DNA of 64,000 nucleotides from Adlercreutzia agrestimuris (GCF_943193125.1 NZ_CALPCX010000003.1:1-64000); one strand, 5' to 3'; positions 38,130 through 47,766 are shown, counted from the first letter of the stretch. Translations and numbers: made by a program. The notes: generated by a model from the letters alone, not told the origin.

Positions 38130-40709
38130 GTGAAATACATTACATTGGATATACAAGGTGAACTGAGTGGTGCGCAGACAAAGGATGCGCCATTACCAAG
38201 TACAGGTGACACCAATGAAGACGTTCTTGCGCTGGATGTGGCGTATCAGCTAAACCGAATTGCTCACGAGGCGGCTAGTGCTCTTGATGTGGCTCCAAAC
38301 GCTATTGATGCCGGTGCACTTTCAGGGTTTACTGCGGTGAGTATGGCGGTTTCACCAGTTCGCAAACGATCTGGGCAGGGAGATTCTGCGCGCGAGAATG
38401 AAATGCTAGACCTTCCGCGTGTATTGGTTATGAGTAGGTCTCGCAATTCAAAGCCGCTTTTGGCGGCTTGCGCTGAAGCTGGTTTTGTGACCATTGCGCC
38501 AACAACGACCGATAAGCGTTTTGAATCCCATCTTAAATGCGCTGATCAAACGGTAACGATGGGCGAAAAGTACTCGGAGCAGCTTTTTGCAAATAGCCAT
38601 GCTGTCTTGGAGGCTGCTGCTGCGTGTGAAGCTACGACAATATTGTTATGCGATGAGGCGCTGTCTCTTGCGCACGTTGATAGTTTTTTGGCGCGCGCTA
38701 AAGGTGCAGGAATCCGCGTTTTTAAGCCGCTCAATAATGCAACCCCTTTACTTGGTTGGGTTCTTTGTGAAACTACAAAGCCTGCTATTGAACGCGGAAG
38801 CGTGGATCACGAGGCATGGAGGACGTGCAGTCATTGCGGCTTGAAATTTGATGAATCTTCGTTGGCGGTAGGCCATTATGTTTGTCCAGGATGTGGAAGC
38901 TATATTCGCATGAGTGCGCACGAGCGCATCAATGACTTGCTTGATGATGGAAGCTTCGTTGAGCTTAATGCAGATGTTGAAGAAACAGATCCTTTGGAAT
39001 TTCCAGGGTATCAGCAAAAGCTTGAGAAGCTTCGCGATGCAACCGGCTGCAATGAGGCTATCACCACAGGTACTGGTCAAATTGCGGGCTTAGACATTGC
39101 TCTTGGCATTATGGACTCTCATTTTTTGATGGGTTCCATGGGTACGGTTGTGGGAGAAAAGGTTGTAAGGCTTGTAGAGCATGCACGTGAGCTGCGTTTA
39201 CCACTTGTGCTCTTTTGTGCATCAGGTGGTGCTCGTATGCAAGAAGGGCTTATGTCTTTGATGCAAATGGCTAAGGTAAGCTGCGCACTTGAACAATACA
39301 GTGAAGCACACTTGCCTTATATTTCGGTGCTTACTGATCCCACCACCGGTGGCGTTACTGCGTCATTTGCTATGCAGGGAGACATTATTCTTGCAGAGCC
39401 TGGCGCGCTGATTGGTTTTGCAGGACAGCGCGTTATTAAAGACACCATAAAGCAAGAGCTTCCTGAAGGGTTTCAGACGGCTGAATTCGCTCTTTCCCAT
39501 GGGTTGATTGATGCTATTGTACCCCGCGAGGACTTACGCTCCACACTCGCGCATTTGATCGCCCTTCATCATGAGTCGCTTCATCAGAATGCCGAACCGC
39601 AACCTGGTGATAGAGCGCTTTTGATTACGTATGATGCGGTTGAAAACAATCTTGAGCGCGGGAGCGGTACGTATAATGCAGTCACATATGGTGACTTAAA
39701 TGCTGAGGTGGTCTTTGAAGATGAATCTGTGCGCGAGTCATCATTCTTGCCACGTACCTTATTGAGTGATTTTTTGAATCGCAAGTCAAATGCATCGCGC
39801 AAGCGCCTTGAGCGTATGTTAAGCGATCGTGCTTTTGATGCTGAGGGTGGAGAACTCTTTATTGGCGATACGCTGCTTAATGATGAGCTGTCAAATCGGA
39901 CAACTGATGCGTCTGTGCAAATAGCTGACAACAAAGCGTGGGAAAGCGTTATGCTTGCGCGTAATGTGCATCGACCCACCGCTATGACCTATATCAACAA
40001 GATTGTCGAAGGCTTTATTGAGCTTCATGGAGACCGCGCGTTTGGTGATGATGGTGCAATAGTTGGCGGTTTGGGATGGATTGATGGCAAACCGGTAACC
40101 GTGATTGCTCAGGAAAAAGGATCTGATCTTAAAGAGCGAATTACCAGGAACTTTGGCTGTCCGCAGCCTGAGGGGTATCGAAAGAGCCTGCGACTGATGC
40201 GTCAGGCTGAAAAGTTTGGACGCCCTGTTGTCTGTCTTGTAGATACTCAAGGTGCATTTTGTGGTACAGAAGCTGAAGAACGTGGTCAGGGTAATGCTAT
40301 TGCAGACAACCTGATTGCGCTTGCCGGTCTTCGCGTGCCCGTAGTGAGTATCTTACTTGGAGAGGGTGGTAGTGGTGGCGCATTAGCGCTTGCTTTAGCT
40401 GACAGAGTGGCAATGCAAGAGCATGCGGTATATTCCATTTTGTCTCCTGAGGGTTTCGCATCCATTCTTTGGAAGGATCGCTCGCGAGCTGCTGAAGCAG
40501 CTGCGGTTATGAAGATGAGTGCGCATGACGTGCATCAGATGGGTATCATTGATGCTGTTTTGCCTGAAGGCAAACAGGCTGCACATCTTAATCCAGATGA
40601 AGCGGTTGAGGTGGTGCGTGAGTATCTCAGTCACTCGATAGATGAGCTTGGTCATTACGATATTGATGAATTGTGTTGTTTGAGAAGAGAGCGCTTCTTG
40701 AAATTCTAA
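38130..40709 (+). CDS. accDA: Acetyl-CoA carboxylase carboxyltransferase, AccC'(N-domain)-AccD-AccA fusion
   Basis: 859 residues in one polypeptide. Residues 1-~94 match no family I recognise. Residues ~95-200 (PRVLVMSRSRNSKPLLAACA ... FESHLKCADQTVTMG ... GIRVFKP) look like the N-terminal preATP-grasp fold of biotin carboxylase, without the ATP-grasp domain that should follow. The AccD zinc ribbon has Cys233, 236, 252 and 255 (CSHCG...CPGCG), then the CT-beta domain (CASGGARMQEGL). The CT-alpha domain occupies ~600-850 (VDTQGAFCGTEAEERGQ, GEGGSGGALALA). It transfers carboxyl from biotin to acetyl-CoA. GTG 38130 with GTGAGG upstream is preferred to TTG 38121. accB and a full accC are not in the window. 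Confidence 0.9.
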   Translation: MKYITLDIQGELSGAQTKDAPLPSTGDTNEDVLALDVAYQLNRIAHEAASALDVAPNAIDAGALSGFTAVSMAVSPVRKRSGQGDSARENEMLDLPRVLVMSRSRNSKPLLAACAEAGFVTIAPTTTDKRFESHLKCADQTVTMGEKYSEQLFANSHAVLEAAAACEATTILLCDEALSLAHVDSFLARAKGAGIRVFKPLNNATPLLGWVLCETTKPAIERGSVDHEAWRTCSHCGLKFDESSLAVGHYVCPGCGSYIRMSAHERINDLLDDGSFVELNADVEETDPLEFPGYQQKLEKLRDATGCNEAITTGTGQIAGLDIALGIMDSHFLMGSMGTVVGEKVVRLVEHARELRLPLVLFCASGGARMQEGLMSLMQMAKVSCALEQYSEAHLPYISVLTDPTTGGVTASFAMQGDIILAEPGALIGFAGQRVIKDTIKQELPEGFQTAEFALSHGLIDAIVPREDLRSTLAHLIALHHESLHQNAEPQPGDRALLITYDAVENNLERGSGTYNAVTYGDLNAEVVFEDESVRESSFLPRTLLSDFLNRKSNASRKRLERMLSDRAFDAEGGELFIGDTLLNDELSNRTTDASVQIADNKAWESVMLARNVHRPTAMTYINKIVEGFIELHGDRAFGDDGAIVGGLGWIDGKPVTVIAQEKGSDLKERITRNFGCPQPEGYRKSLRLMRQAEKFGRPVVCLVDTQGAFCGTEAEERGQGNAIADNLIALAGLRVPVVSILLGEGGSGGALALALADRVAMQEHAVYSILSPEGFASILWKDRSRAAEAAAVMKMSAHDVHQMGIIDAVLPEGKQAAHLNPDEAVEVVREYLSHSIDELGHYDIDELCCLRRERFLKF

Positions 40710-40736
40710 ACATCAATTAAAACTGCAAATAACAAG

Positions 40737-40770
40737 AAGAAGAGACGGTCGGGCAGTACCGTCTCTTCTT
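40737..40770 (+). terminator. Terminator of the fab operon
   Basis: AAGAAGAGACGGT (40737-40749) pairs with ACCGTCTCTTCTT (40758-40770) around an 8-nt loop. The 3' arm itself is T-rich. Confidence 0.8.
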
Positions 40771-40831
40771 ATGCGAGGTGCGCACATTGTGCGGGAATGG
40801 GAACGCACAGGGCGCAGCGAATAAGTGTAGG

Positions 40832-40862
40832 TAAGGCGAAGCCGAAGAAAGACTTCGCCTTA
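40832..40862 (-). terminator. Inverted repeat after the surface-protein gene
   Basis: TAAGGCGAAG (40832-40841) and CTTCGCCTTA (40853-40862) form a 10-bp stem with an 11-nt loop just 3' of the minus-strand stop codon. No U-tract follows on the minus strand, so terminator function is likely but not certain. Nothing else is seen between 40710 and 40870. Confidence 0.6.
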
Positions 40863-40870
40863 TTGATTCT

Positions 40871-43800
40871 TTACTTCATGACGCGTCGACGCGCAATGAA
40901 GATTACTGCACCAGCTGCAGCAATCAGCAGCATGATGGGGAATGCAAATTGCATAACGGTGTCGCCCGTCTGAGCAAGCTCTGCGTCTGAGCCAGTCTTA
41001 GGCAATGCGTGCAATGCTGCGTTAGTGGCTTCGTCACCATTATTGGCACCGTTTGTGCCCATCGAGCCGTTGTTGTTGCCATTGTTACCGCCATTGAAAT
41101 TGGGGTTAGACGGATCGTCTGCACCAACAACGCGGTTGACAGCAGGGTCATACCCTGACGGATAGGCGGTGTTTGATGACGAACGGTTCTCTGAATTGTT
41201 TTTGCGGAATTCATCCCAACCCTCTGGTGGGTTGTATCGATGACCGCGATCTGGCAAACCATCAGCAGTACCGTCAATGATAGAGTTGTCAACATCGGAA
41301 GGATTGCGGCCATAAGCAAATGCCACGTTGCCAATGTCGCTGTTTGCTGCTTCCTCAGTTACTTCTACATCAAAGATGAGCAGCACGGATTCACCACCAA
41401 CTACATCGCCAATATAAACGGCCATGTTGCCTTCCTCGGGCGAATAAACGTCATCATCACATGCGATTTCAGTTCCATCAGGGTAGACAAGTTTAATTGA
41501 GCCTGCAAGAGGAGCTAAGCCTTCAGGTAGAACGTCTTCGATGGTAACGCCATACCAGGTAGTCCACGGGTCGTCTTGGTTGGTGAATTTCACGGTATAA
41601 CGAATGATGTCGCCGACATAGACGTTGGTATCCTCAGGATCTCGGTCTTCTGAGAGATTCTCTGCTGACTTCTCCGTCACCAAATCAGCCGGGGTGGGGT
41701 TAGCAGGAGCGATATCCTCAATTGGAGCCTCAGGAGTCTCAGGAAGCTTAGGAGGATTGTCAGGATCTCCGCCAAAGATATCAACAATATCGTCAATGTT
41801 GTCTTTCTCGATATCTTCCCACGTGGTGTCATGATCCTCGGGGATATAAGGACCAACAGGAATGGGGTCACGCTTGATTTCTACCGGACCGCTTGGACGG
41901 TTTGGCTTGGGGTTGTCCGGTTTATCCGGATTGTCCGGGTTGTCAGGATCATCCGGGTTGCTTGGGTTATCAGGATCGTCGGGATTATCCGGGTTATCCG
42001 GGTTGTCAGGATCCACAGGATTGTCGGGATCATCCGGCGTCGGATTTGGGTTCACGATGGTCGTAGAAGGTTGCGTACCATAGACATATGCCTTATTTGC
42101 AGCCACGTCAAAGCCAAGCGCCTCGGGAAGCACGGTGCAATCAAAAGTTACTGTGGCCTTCTGGTTGCCATACAGATCGCCTACGCAGAAACCAATTGTG
42201 CGTGTTTCAGCATCGAAATCTACTTCAAAGTTGCGATATTCGGTTCCGTCGGCAGTAACAATTACGGCCGTCCCAGGCTTATAGCCAAGTCCTTCAGGAA
42301 GCGGGTCTTTGATAAGGACATCATAGAACGCTGAACCAAGGTGGCTGTTTGAAACCTCAATGGTATAGCGAATAGTATCGCCAACTTGTGCGATGTTTTT
42401 GTTGCCGCGATTCTCATAACCAGGCGTTACATTCTGAGCGCTCTTGGTCGTGGTGATATCGCCGTCTTCACGCGGGTCAACGTCATCAGGAATGATGACA
42501 AGGTCATGATCATCGGGAATATCGGGGTCAGTAACGGGATTTACTGGCACCGTGATAATGACATCGCGAATGATGGGATTGTCCGGGTCATCAGGATTGT
42601 CGGTTTCAATCTTAACCGGAATCTTAACCTCGGTGACGTTGGGGTTGTCTTCTTTTGCTTCCTTGATGATGCGATCAAGCTCATCCTGGATATCATCAGG
42701 AGTGGTCGGGTCGTCTTTTTCGCCAAACTTGATGATGCGATCACCAGGATTAATAGGATCTTTCTCCGAAGGATCTAACGGTTTGCTCGGATCGCTCGGG
42801 TCAGCCTTTTCGGCTTCGCCAAATGGCGTACCTGGCGTTACAGGACCTACTTCTACACCAGGTTTTACGGGGTCAGGCTCAACCGGGGTATCAGGATTGT
42901 CAGGATCAATAGGAGTGTCGGGATCATCAGGATCTGTTACCGGCGGTTTTGGCGTGGGATCAATAAGGTCGCCACCCAAAATATCCTTGATCGTCGGCTC
43001 AACAGAGGTGGGATCAGCAAAAGCGGTCACCTCATCCAGTGGAATACCGTTAATGTTGTCAATACGGTCATCCCACGGATAGTTCTCGTTGTTCTCAAGG
43101 TTAATGCCATAAACGCCGTTAGCAGTTGAATCGCTGCGGAAATCAAGGTCGTTGATATCTTTGACAATTGCCGTGGGATCAACCACGCAATCAATTGAGA
43201 GTTGGTAAGACTGGCTACCAAACAGGGTGGGGAGCGAATCTACTGTGCACATATCCTTGGTGCTCGTGGTTGCAAGACCAGTTGCACCAGCGAGCATTTG
43301 AACGGCGCGCGTAGACGCGCTTTTTGCGTTTTGACGTTTGTAGTCACCATTTGCCTCTGAGAGTTGCTTGGTTTCGCCATAAGGATTGGTTGAAGAGAGC
43401 GAAATGAAGCGCGTGTCATCAGGCGTGGTAATAGTGAAAATGGGGTTTTGGTACGCAGAATTGGCAGTCGTGTTGGTAAACGTTACGGTGTAGCGCAATG
43501 TATCGCCCGGGCGAATGGTGCCATCCGAACGGGTAAGGTTGACTGCAGTTTCGGTTGCTGTAATGACCGGTTTTGCGTCGGCGTCAGGATAGATAAAGAC
43601 GTCGAAAGTGCGGGTTGCACCATTAAATGAACCAGTCGGAGCAATGGTCACCGTGACGGTCGTGCGACCGGCGCCACGCACTGTTGCCATGGTTCCAAAC
43701 CCAAAGTCCTCTTGTGAAGGATCAGTAAACAGATCAGAACGATTCTCTACCGTTGATGGGTTGAAGGTCAATACACCAGGGTTTGAAGACGTGATGGTTA

Positions 43801-46735
43801 CTGCACCTACAGAATTGGTGTCAACATAGAACGGGATCTGGGTGCCTGGAGTCTCTTTGGTAATGTCATAGTAGACATTGGCAGCAAGTTTGTCCTCGGA
43901 GAGCGTAGGCTTCGCTGAACCGGGGGTATACCCAGAATCCTTGAGGTTATAAACATCAAAATTGCAGTCGGTTCGTTGAATCTCAACTACGGTTTCTTCG
44001 GTTTGAGAATCATAGTAGTTACGATACAAGTTCAAGTTGTCGTTGTCGGCCTGGGCTACTTCGCCAGCATCGTCAACAATTTCGCCGTCGCGACGAGACG
44101 TGTATTGTACATGCACCGTATGATTGCCATCTTCGGTTTCTGCAAGGCGGAATGCCTCTAATTGCGAACGAGTAAGGTTAAAGATTGCAATGGTGTGTTC
44201 ACGATTAGAGTCGGTTGAATCGGTTTTGATGAAAAGGTTGTCCTGGGTGGTGTCTTCAAGGTCTTCACGACTGAACTCAATAACGCCACCAAGTCGTTCT
44301 GGTACAGCGCGTCCATCAATGAATAGCTGCAGCTTGCCATAAGGTGCAAGGCTAGTAGGACGCGACATGTCAGAACCGTCAGGATAGGTGTCACCGTTGG
44401 GAAGTTTCCAGCTTGTGACATCGATGGGTACTACCAAATGGTTGTTGGAGGCAACATTGTGGTTTTCGCTTTGATCTTGCAGCCATGTCGGACCAGTGAT
44501 GTCTACTGCAGGATTGTCTCCTGAAGCAGGAACAGTATAAGGAGCATATGAGCTTTTTGATTCAACAGGTGAAATGATTGCGGTACCTTGCAGGCGATGT
44601 CCCCAGTAGCTACCACCGTCATCTTGAACATGCTGTTTTGAAACAATAGAGATAGCTTGCGTTCCTGTCTCAGAAGGCATGGTGCTGCCTGCTTCCAAGA
44701 TGTTGCCTTCTTCGTCAAGGGTTTGGAAGCTTGTCGTTACGCAGCTTTTTCCGTCTGTGCCAACATTGGAGTTAAGGAGTTTTCCTACGGCTTCAATGCC
44801 TTCGGTTGAGATGGGGTTTTTGGAAAAGTCAATCTCTTCAAGCGGCAAACCATCATAGTATTTGTCCAGTGAAGCAAAGTAGTTTCTGATAGTTGCAGAT
44901 GCCTCTTCTGACATACCGTTTTTGTCAGCGCTTAAGTCAATATAGCGCTTAAGTGTAGGTGTTGAGCTGCCGCCTGGATTAAGATCCTCAATGTAGAGCG
45001 GCTCAAGCTTCAACTCTTTTTCTTCGCCAGTATTAGGATCAACGACAATATAGCTGAGCTCTACGGTAATGTCGCTGCCCTTGTATGATTCAGGGAGCCA
45101 CAGGTAGAGTTTGCCATCGTCAAGCATTGAAGGTGCGCCATAGACCTGAGGCTTGCCATCAACGAGCAAGCGCCAATCGGTAATGTCATTACTGGTCAAG
45201 CCTTCACTTTTAAGGTCAACTTGAATCATGGTCAGCAAGACATCATGGGCATCGGAGTTGTATGCATTACCGTCGAATTTTGCCATGCTTGCAACGCGCA
45301 AAGAACCACCAGTTACTACAACCCAGCCGCCTGTACCGCCAAGGTCTTTTTTGGATCCTTTTGAAGTGGGTAGCAGGGTGCCACCGGTAACGCGGATGGT
45401 GCAGCCAGTTGCAGTGGTACCGCATGCGGCGCCAAATGCATTGCCGTGGTCATAACCTTCAGCGGTAAGGTAACCACCATTGATGTTGATGTTACCGCAG
45501 ACAGTTTTAATAGCAGCAGTTGATGCGCCAATTTGTTTTGTTGAAGTTGCTCCAGCGCTTGACCAACCCGCACCAATGCCAGCGCCATGGTATGAGCCGT
45601 AAGCATGAATTTCTGCAGCGTTGAATGTCATATCGGTTGCGCCACCAGCGGAACCTCCGCCAATGCCTGTACCTGCACTTCCGTTGCCGCTGTTATAGGA
45701 GTATCCACCCCATGAATAAGCATAAATAACACCGCCATCAAAGACCATATTGCCCGCCATTTCTGAAGGACCTGATCCAATGGCGCCGCTGCATTGACCA
45801 CCCCATGCATGCAAAATACCGGGGTTAGCACTCTTGAGTTTGCGTATTGGGTCGCCTTGAGCAACGACGGTTCCATCATTGAGTGTGCCTGCAGTATCAA
45901 CAACACCATTTAATACGTTAATGTGGGTGTTTCCAGACCAGTTTGCACGAGCATCGTCAATGTAGAGTTGTGAACCGCTACCGACATGTAATGCAGCGCA
46001 TTGCTGACCAGTGGCAGTAAGCGTGTTGGTTGTACCATCTGCAAGAGTTAAATATAACGTGGATGGGGTCATCAAATTAATTGGTGAATAACGTACAGTG
46101 TTTGCAGTAATTGCAACACCTGCAAGGGTGAGATGCGCTACAACGTTTTCGTTAATTTGAACCGAACCAGACAAGGTACCTGAGAGGGTCATAGGCTTAC
46201 TGGTAAGAATAGAGACTACGCTTCCAGAAACCGAGTAGTCAGTTCCCTCGATACCACCTGTAATAGTGAAACCTGCAGGAAGAGCCTGGGTAGCAATTCC
46301 ATTATCACTTTCTTCTGACAAGGCGGCTGGTTGAGCTGAGGTGACAGCTTTGGCCGACTGAGCTACTGAAACAGTAGCATTTGCGGGTACAGGGGAAAAA
46401 TTCTCTACCGACTTATCGGCTTCATCGTCACAATCGGCATGGGGGGGGGTTGACTCACTGAGAGGGTTTTGGTCTACCTCTTCGGAATCGATAGTGACAT
46501 CAGTGACAACTTCAGCACTATTAGTGTCTTCGACTTCAGAAGTATCAGTTGTTTCGTTGGCGGGGGTTTCCTCGTCAGCGGAAAGATCTGAAACTTCAAG
46601 TACTGGTGTCACCTCCTGCTTTTGGTTGCCATACGCGTTTAATCCAGTAGTTGGAAGCATTAATCCACATGCGAGGATCACTGCTAAACCACACCGAAGA
46701 AGCGCAGGCATTTTTGTGGGTGCCTTCTTTTTCAT
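40871..46735 (-). CDS. Giant cell-wall-anchored surface protein (carbohydrate-binding beta-helix, DUF11-type repeats, LPxTG)
   Basis: 1954 residues. A signal peptide (about 1-35) is followed by an acidic, low-complexity segment to ~150. Residues ~155-470 look like a right-handed beta-helix with GIGGGSAGG and HGAGIGAGW turns, similar to carbohydrate-binding Cthe_2159-type domains. Three DUF11-like domains, expected to hold isopeptide bonds, start near 1165 (PGDTLRYTVTFTN), 1440 (VGDTIRYTIEVSN) and 1690 (VGDIIRYTVKFTN). Pro/Asp linkers separate them. The C-terminus has LPKTGSDAELAQTGD, a hydrophobic stretch and RRRVMK, so sortase should anchor it to peptidoglycan. A nine-C run in codons 96-99 could make expression phase-variable. 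GGAGT before ATG 46735 is the ribosome-binding site. An adhesin role is inferred. Confidence 0.88.
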   Translation of the reverse strand: MKKKAPTKMPALLRCGLAVILACGLMLPTTGLNAYGNQKQEVTPVLEVSDLSADEETPANETTDTSEVEDTNSAEVVTDVTIDSEEVDQNPLSESTPPHADCDDEADKSVENFSPVPANATVSVAQSAKAVTSAQPAALSEESDNGIATQALPAGFTITGGIEGTDYSVSGSVVSILTSKPMTLSGTLSGSVQINENVVAHLTLAGVAITANTVRYSPINLMTPSTLYLTLADGTTNTLTATGQQCAALHVGSGSQLYIDDARANWSGNTHINVLNGVVDTAGTLNDGTVVAQGDPIRKLKSANPGILHAWGGQCSGAIGSGPSEMAGNMVFDGGVIYAYSWGGYSYNSGNGSAGTGIGGGSAGGATDMTFNAAEIHAYGSYHGAGIGAGWSSAGATSTKQIGASTAAIKTVCGNININGGYLTAEGYDHGNAFGAACGTTATGCTIRVTGGTLLPTSKGSKKDLGGTGGWVVVTGGSLRVASMAKFDGNAYNSDAHDVLLTMIQVDLKSEGLTSNDITDWRLLVDGKPQVYGAPSMLDDGKLYLWLPESYKGSDITVELSYIVVDPNTGEEKELKLEPLYIEDLNPGGSSTPTLKRYIDLSADKNGMSEEASATIRNYFASLDKYYDGLPLEEIDFSKNPISTEGIEAVGKLLNSNVGTDGKSCVTTSFQTLDEEGNILEAGSTMPSETGTQAISIVSKQHVQDDGGSYWGHRLQGTAIISPVESKSSYAPYTVPASGDNPAVDITGPTWLQDQSENHNVASNNHLVVPIDVTSWKLPNGDTYPDGSDMSRPTSLAPYGKLQLFIDGRAVPERLGGVIEFSREDLEDTTQDNLFIKTDSTDSNREHTIAIFNLTRSQLEAFRLAETEDGNHTVHVQYTSRRDGEIVDDAGEVAQADNDNLNLYRNYYDSQTEETVVEIQRTDCNFDVYNLKDSGYTPGSAKPTLSEDKLAANVYYDITKETPGTQIPFYVDTNSVGAVTITSSNPGVLTFNPSTVENRSDLFTDPSQEDFGFGTMATVRGAGRTTVTVTIAPTGSFNGATRTFDVFIYPDADAKPVITATETAVNLTRSDGTIRPGDTLRYTVTFTNTTANSAYQNPIFTITTPDDTRFISLSSTNPYGETKQLSEANGDYKRQNAKSASTRAVQMLAGATGLATTSTKDMCTVDSLPTLFGSQSYQLSIDCVVDPTAIVKDINDLDFRSDSTANGVYGINLENNENYPWDDRIDNINGIPLDEVTAFADPTSVEPTIKDILGGDLIDPTPKPPVTDPDDPDTPIDPDNPDTPVEPDPVKPGVEVGPVTPGTPFGEAEKADPSDPSKPLDPSEKDPINPGDRIIKFGEKDDPTTPDDIQDELDRIIKEAKEDNPNVTEVKIPVKIETDNPDDPDNPIIRDVIITVPVNPVTDPDIPDDHDLVIIPDDVDPREDGDITTTKSAQNVTPGYENRGNKNIAQVGDTIRYTIEVSNSHLGSAFYDVLIKDPLPEGLGYKPGTAVIVTADGTEYRNFEVDFDAETRTIGFCVGDLYGNQKATVTFDCTVLPEALGFDVAANKAYVYGTQPSTTIVNPNPTPDDPDNPVDPDNPDNPDNPDDPDNPSNPDDPDNPDNPDKPDNPKPNRPSGPVEIKRDPIPVGPYIPEDHDTTWEDIEKDNIDDIVDIFGGDPDNPPKLPETPEAPIEDIAPANPTPADLVTEKSAENLSEDRDPEDTNVYVGDIIRYTVKFTNQDDPWTTWYGVTIEDVLPEGLAPLAGSIKLVYPDGTEIACDDDVYSPEEGNMAVYIGDVVGGESVLLIFDVEVTEEAANSDIGNVAFAYGRNPSDVDNSIIDGTADGLPDRGHRYNPPEGWDEFRKNNSENRSSSNTAYPSGYDPAVNRVVGADDPSNPNFNGGNNGNNNGSMGTNGANNGDEATNAALHALPKTGSDAELAQTGDTVMQFAFPIMLLIAAAGAVIFIARRRVMK
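41915..42045 (-). repeat. Asp-Pro-Asn linker repeats in the surface protein
   Basis: Degenerate 9- to 12-nt units encode PDNPDNPDDPDNPSNPDDPD-like sequence between the second and third DUF11-like domains. A shorter, similar stretch lies at about 42868-42962. The repeats can expand or shrink in frame and probably act as an extended spacer. Confidence 0.8.
46441..46449 (-). repeat. Nine-base poly-G/C tract inside the surface-protein gene
   Basis: The plus strand reads CAT-GGGGGGGGG-TTGACT, which in the coding direction is ACC CCC CCC CAT, codons 96-99. As sequenced it is in frame. A change of one base would stop translation early in this 1954-codon gene. Confidence 0.9.
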
Positions 46736-46882
46736 GGTTACTCCTGGTTTCTCTAAAACCTTTACGCGTTCGCGCGGATTCAGAGGCTTTATAACCCAGG
46801 TGATTCATGTATTAACATACACGATACAAACTGCCCCCGAAGTAGCGCGTTCATTTGGTGCAATGTCTCCAAACGAATCTCA

Positions 46883-46912
46883 ATTATATGATGGTTTGTA
46901 ACAATTACGCAA
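46883..46912 (-). promoter_or_regulatory. Promoter of the giant surface protein
   Basis: On the minus strand TTGCGT (46907-46912), an 18-nt spacer and TATAAT (46883-46888) form a promoter. The transcript would have a leader of about 140 nt, in which I see no clear riboswitch. Confidence 0.65.
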
Positions 46913-46980
46913 CAAATTAGAAACACAAAAATGACGGACGTACGATTCGTTTGCGGGAGCGGTGTATGTGATTCTTAAGC

Positions 46981-47766
46981 TTAGTAGGAGAGGCGAATGC
47001 CCACGTAAAGCGCGTCTTCTGGCAGACCAGAAATATTGTACATGTCGCTGAGGGCTATAGTGGAAACGCGCCAGGTGCAGGTATATCCCCATGCATCAAC
47101 TGTGCCCGTCATGAAGGTGTTGCCTGCCTCATCTACTCCAGAGCCGTTTTCGGCAAGGACGCTTGCTGGGTCAAAGCCTTGACTGGCCATGGCAGCTTCG
47201 ATGGCTGCTTGTGCATCCCCTGAAGTGAAGTCAGCATAACGAAGACGCATTTCAGTAGATTCACCATGTTGCACATTGAGATTCCAAGAGCCGTTAAGCA
47301 AAAGTGCAGCTTGCGATGCGTCAAGTGATCCTATGCCATTAGCAAGCATAAGCATTGCATCTGCGGTAGAGACGTCTGAAGGGAGCTTCATGAGTTGCAA
47401 TGCGTTATTTGCTACATCTTCTTCGGAGCTCATATTGTAGATACTGTATCCCGCATCAATGAGTTGCTGTTCTATAGAAGCGTTATCTACATCAATATAA
47501 TCTGTCAGGAGTGGAAGATCATAGCTTACATCGCGCGAGAGATTTTCTTCCACGCTTGCAGAAGAAGAGGTCATAAACTCTGAAATGTTGCCTTCGATAT
47601 CCTGGTAAAAATAAACGCCAATACCTAGTGCTACAAGGGCAAAAGCGGCTAAAACAATATAAGCTTTTTGTGGCATCTTAAAAGGGCGTTTAAGACCACT
47701 GTCGTCGAGGTAATTAATAGGACCGTCGCCTTCAACGTAATCCGGAGTCTTTGATTGAAAAAGCAT
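46981..47766 (-). CDS. Single-pass membrane protein of unknown function
   Basis: 261 residues. I do not recognise a family. The first ~34 residues are polar and cytoplasmic by the positive-inside rule (SGLKRPFKMPQK), one membrane helix follows (about 35-54, AYIVLAAFALVALGIGVYFY), and the rest is an acidic extracytoplasmic domain. That domain has two helical stretches (ALQLMKLPSDVSTADAMLML; DAQAAIEAAMASQGFDP) and a beta-rich end (DAWGYTCTWRVSTIA). ATG 47766 is chosen because AGGAGA precedes it, although the frame is open to 47970. It lies between the surface protein and the manganese locus and has its own promoter near the Mn-type operator, so metal control is possible. Confidence 0.6.
   Translation of the reverse strand: MLFQSKTPDYVEGDGPINYLDDSGLKRPFKMPQKAYIVLAAFALVALGIGVYFYQDIEGNISEFMTSSSASVEENLSRDVSYDLPLLTDYIDVDNASIEQQLIDAGYSIYNMSSEEDVANNALQLMKLPSDVSTADAMLMLANGIGSLDASQAALLLNGSWNLNVQHGESTEMRLRYADFTSGDAQAAIEAAMASQGFDPASVLAENGSGVDEAGNTFMTGTVDAWGYTCTWRVSTIALSDMYNISGLPEDALYVGIRLSY

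Noticed and set aside
41915..42045. CRISPR-like periodic repeats
   Set aside because: Units are 9-12 nt, coding and degenerate, with no unique spacers between them.
41831..42334. Open frame of 167 codons on the plus strand inside the surface-protein gene, rich in Ile, Arg and Val
   Set aside because: It is the antisense image of the Asp-Pro-Asn repeat region, has no ribosome-binding site and shows repeat-derived composition.
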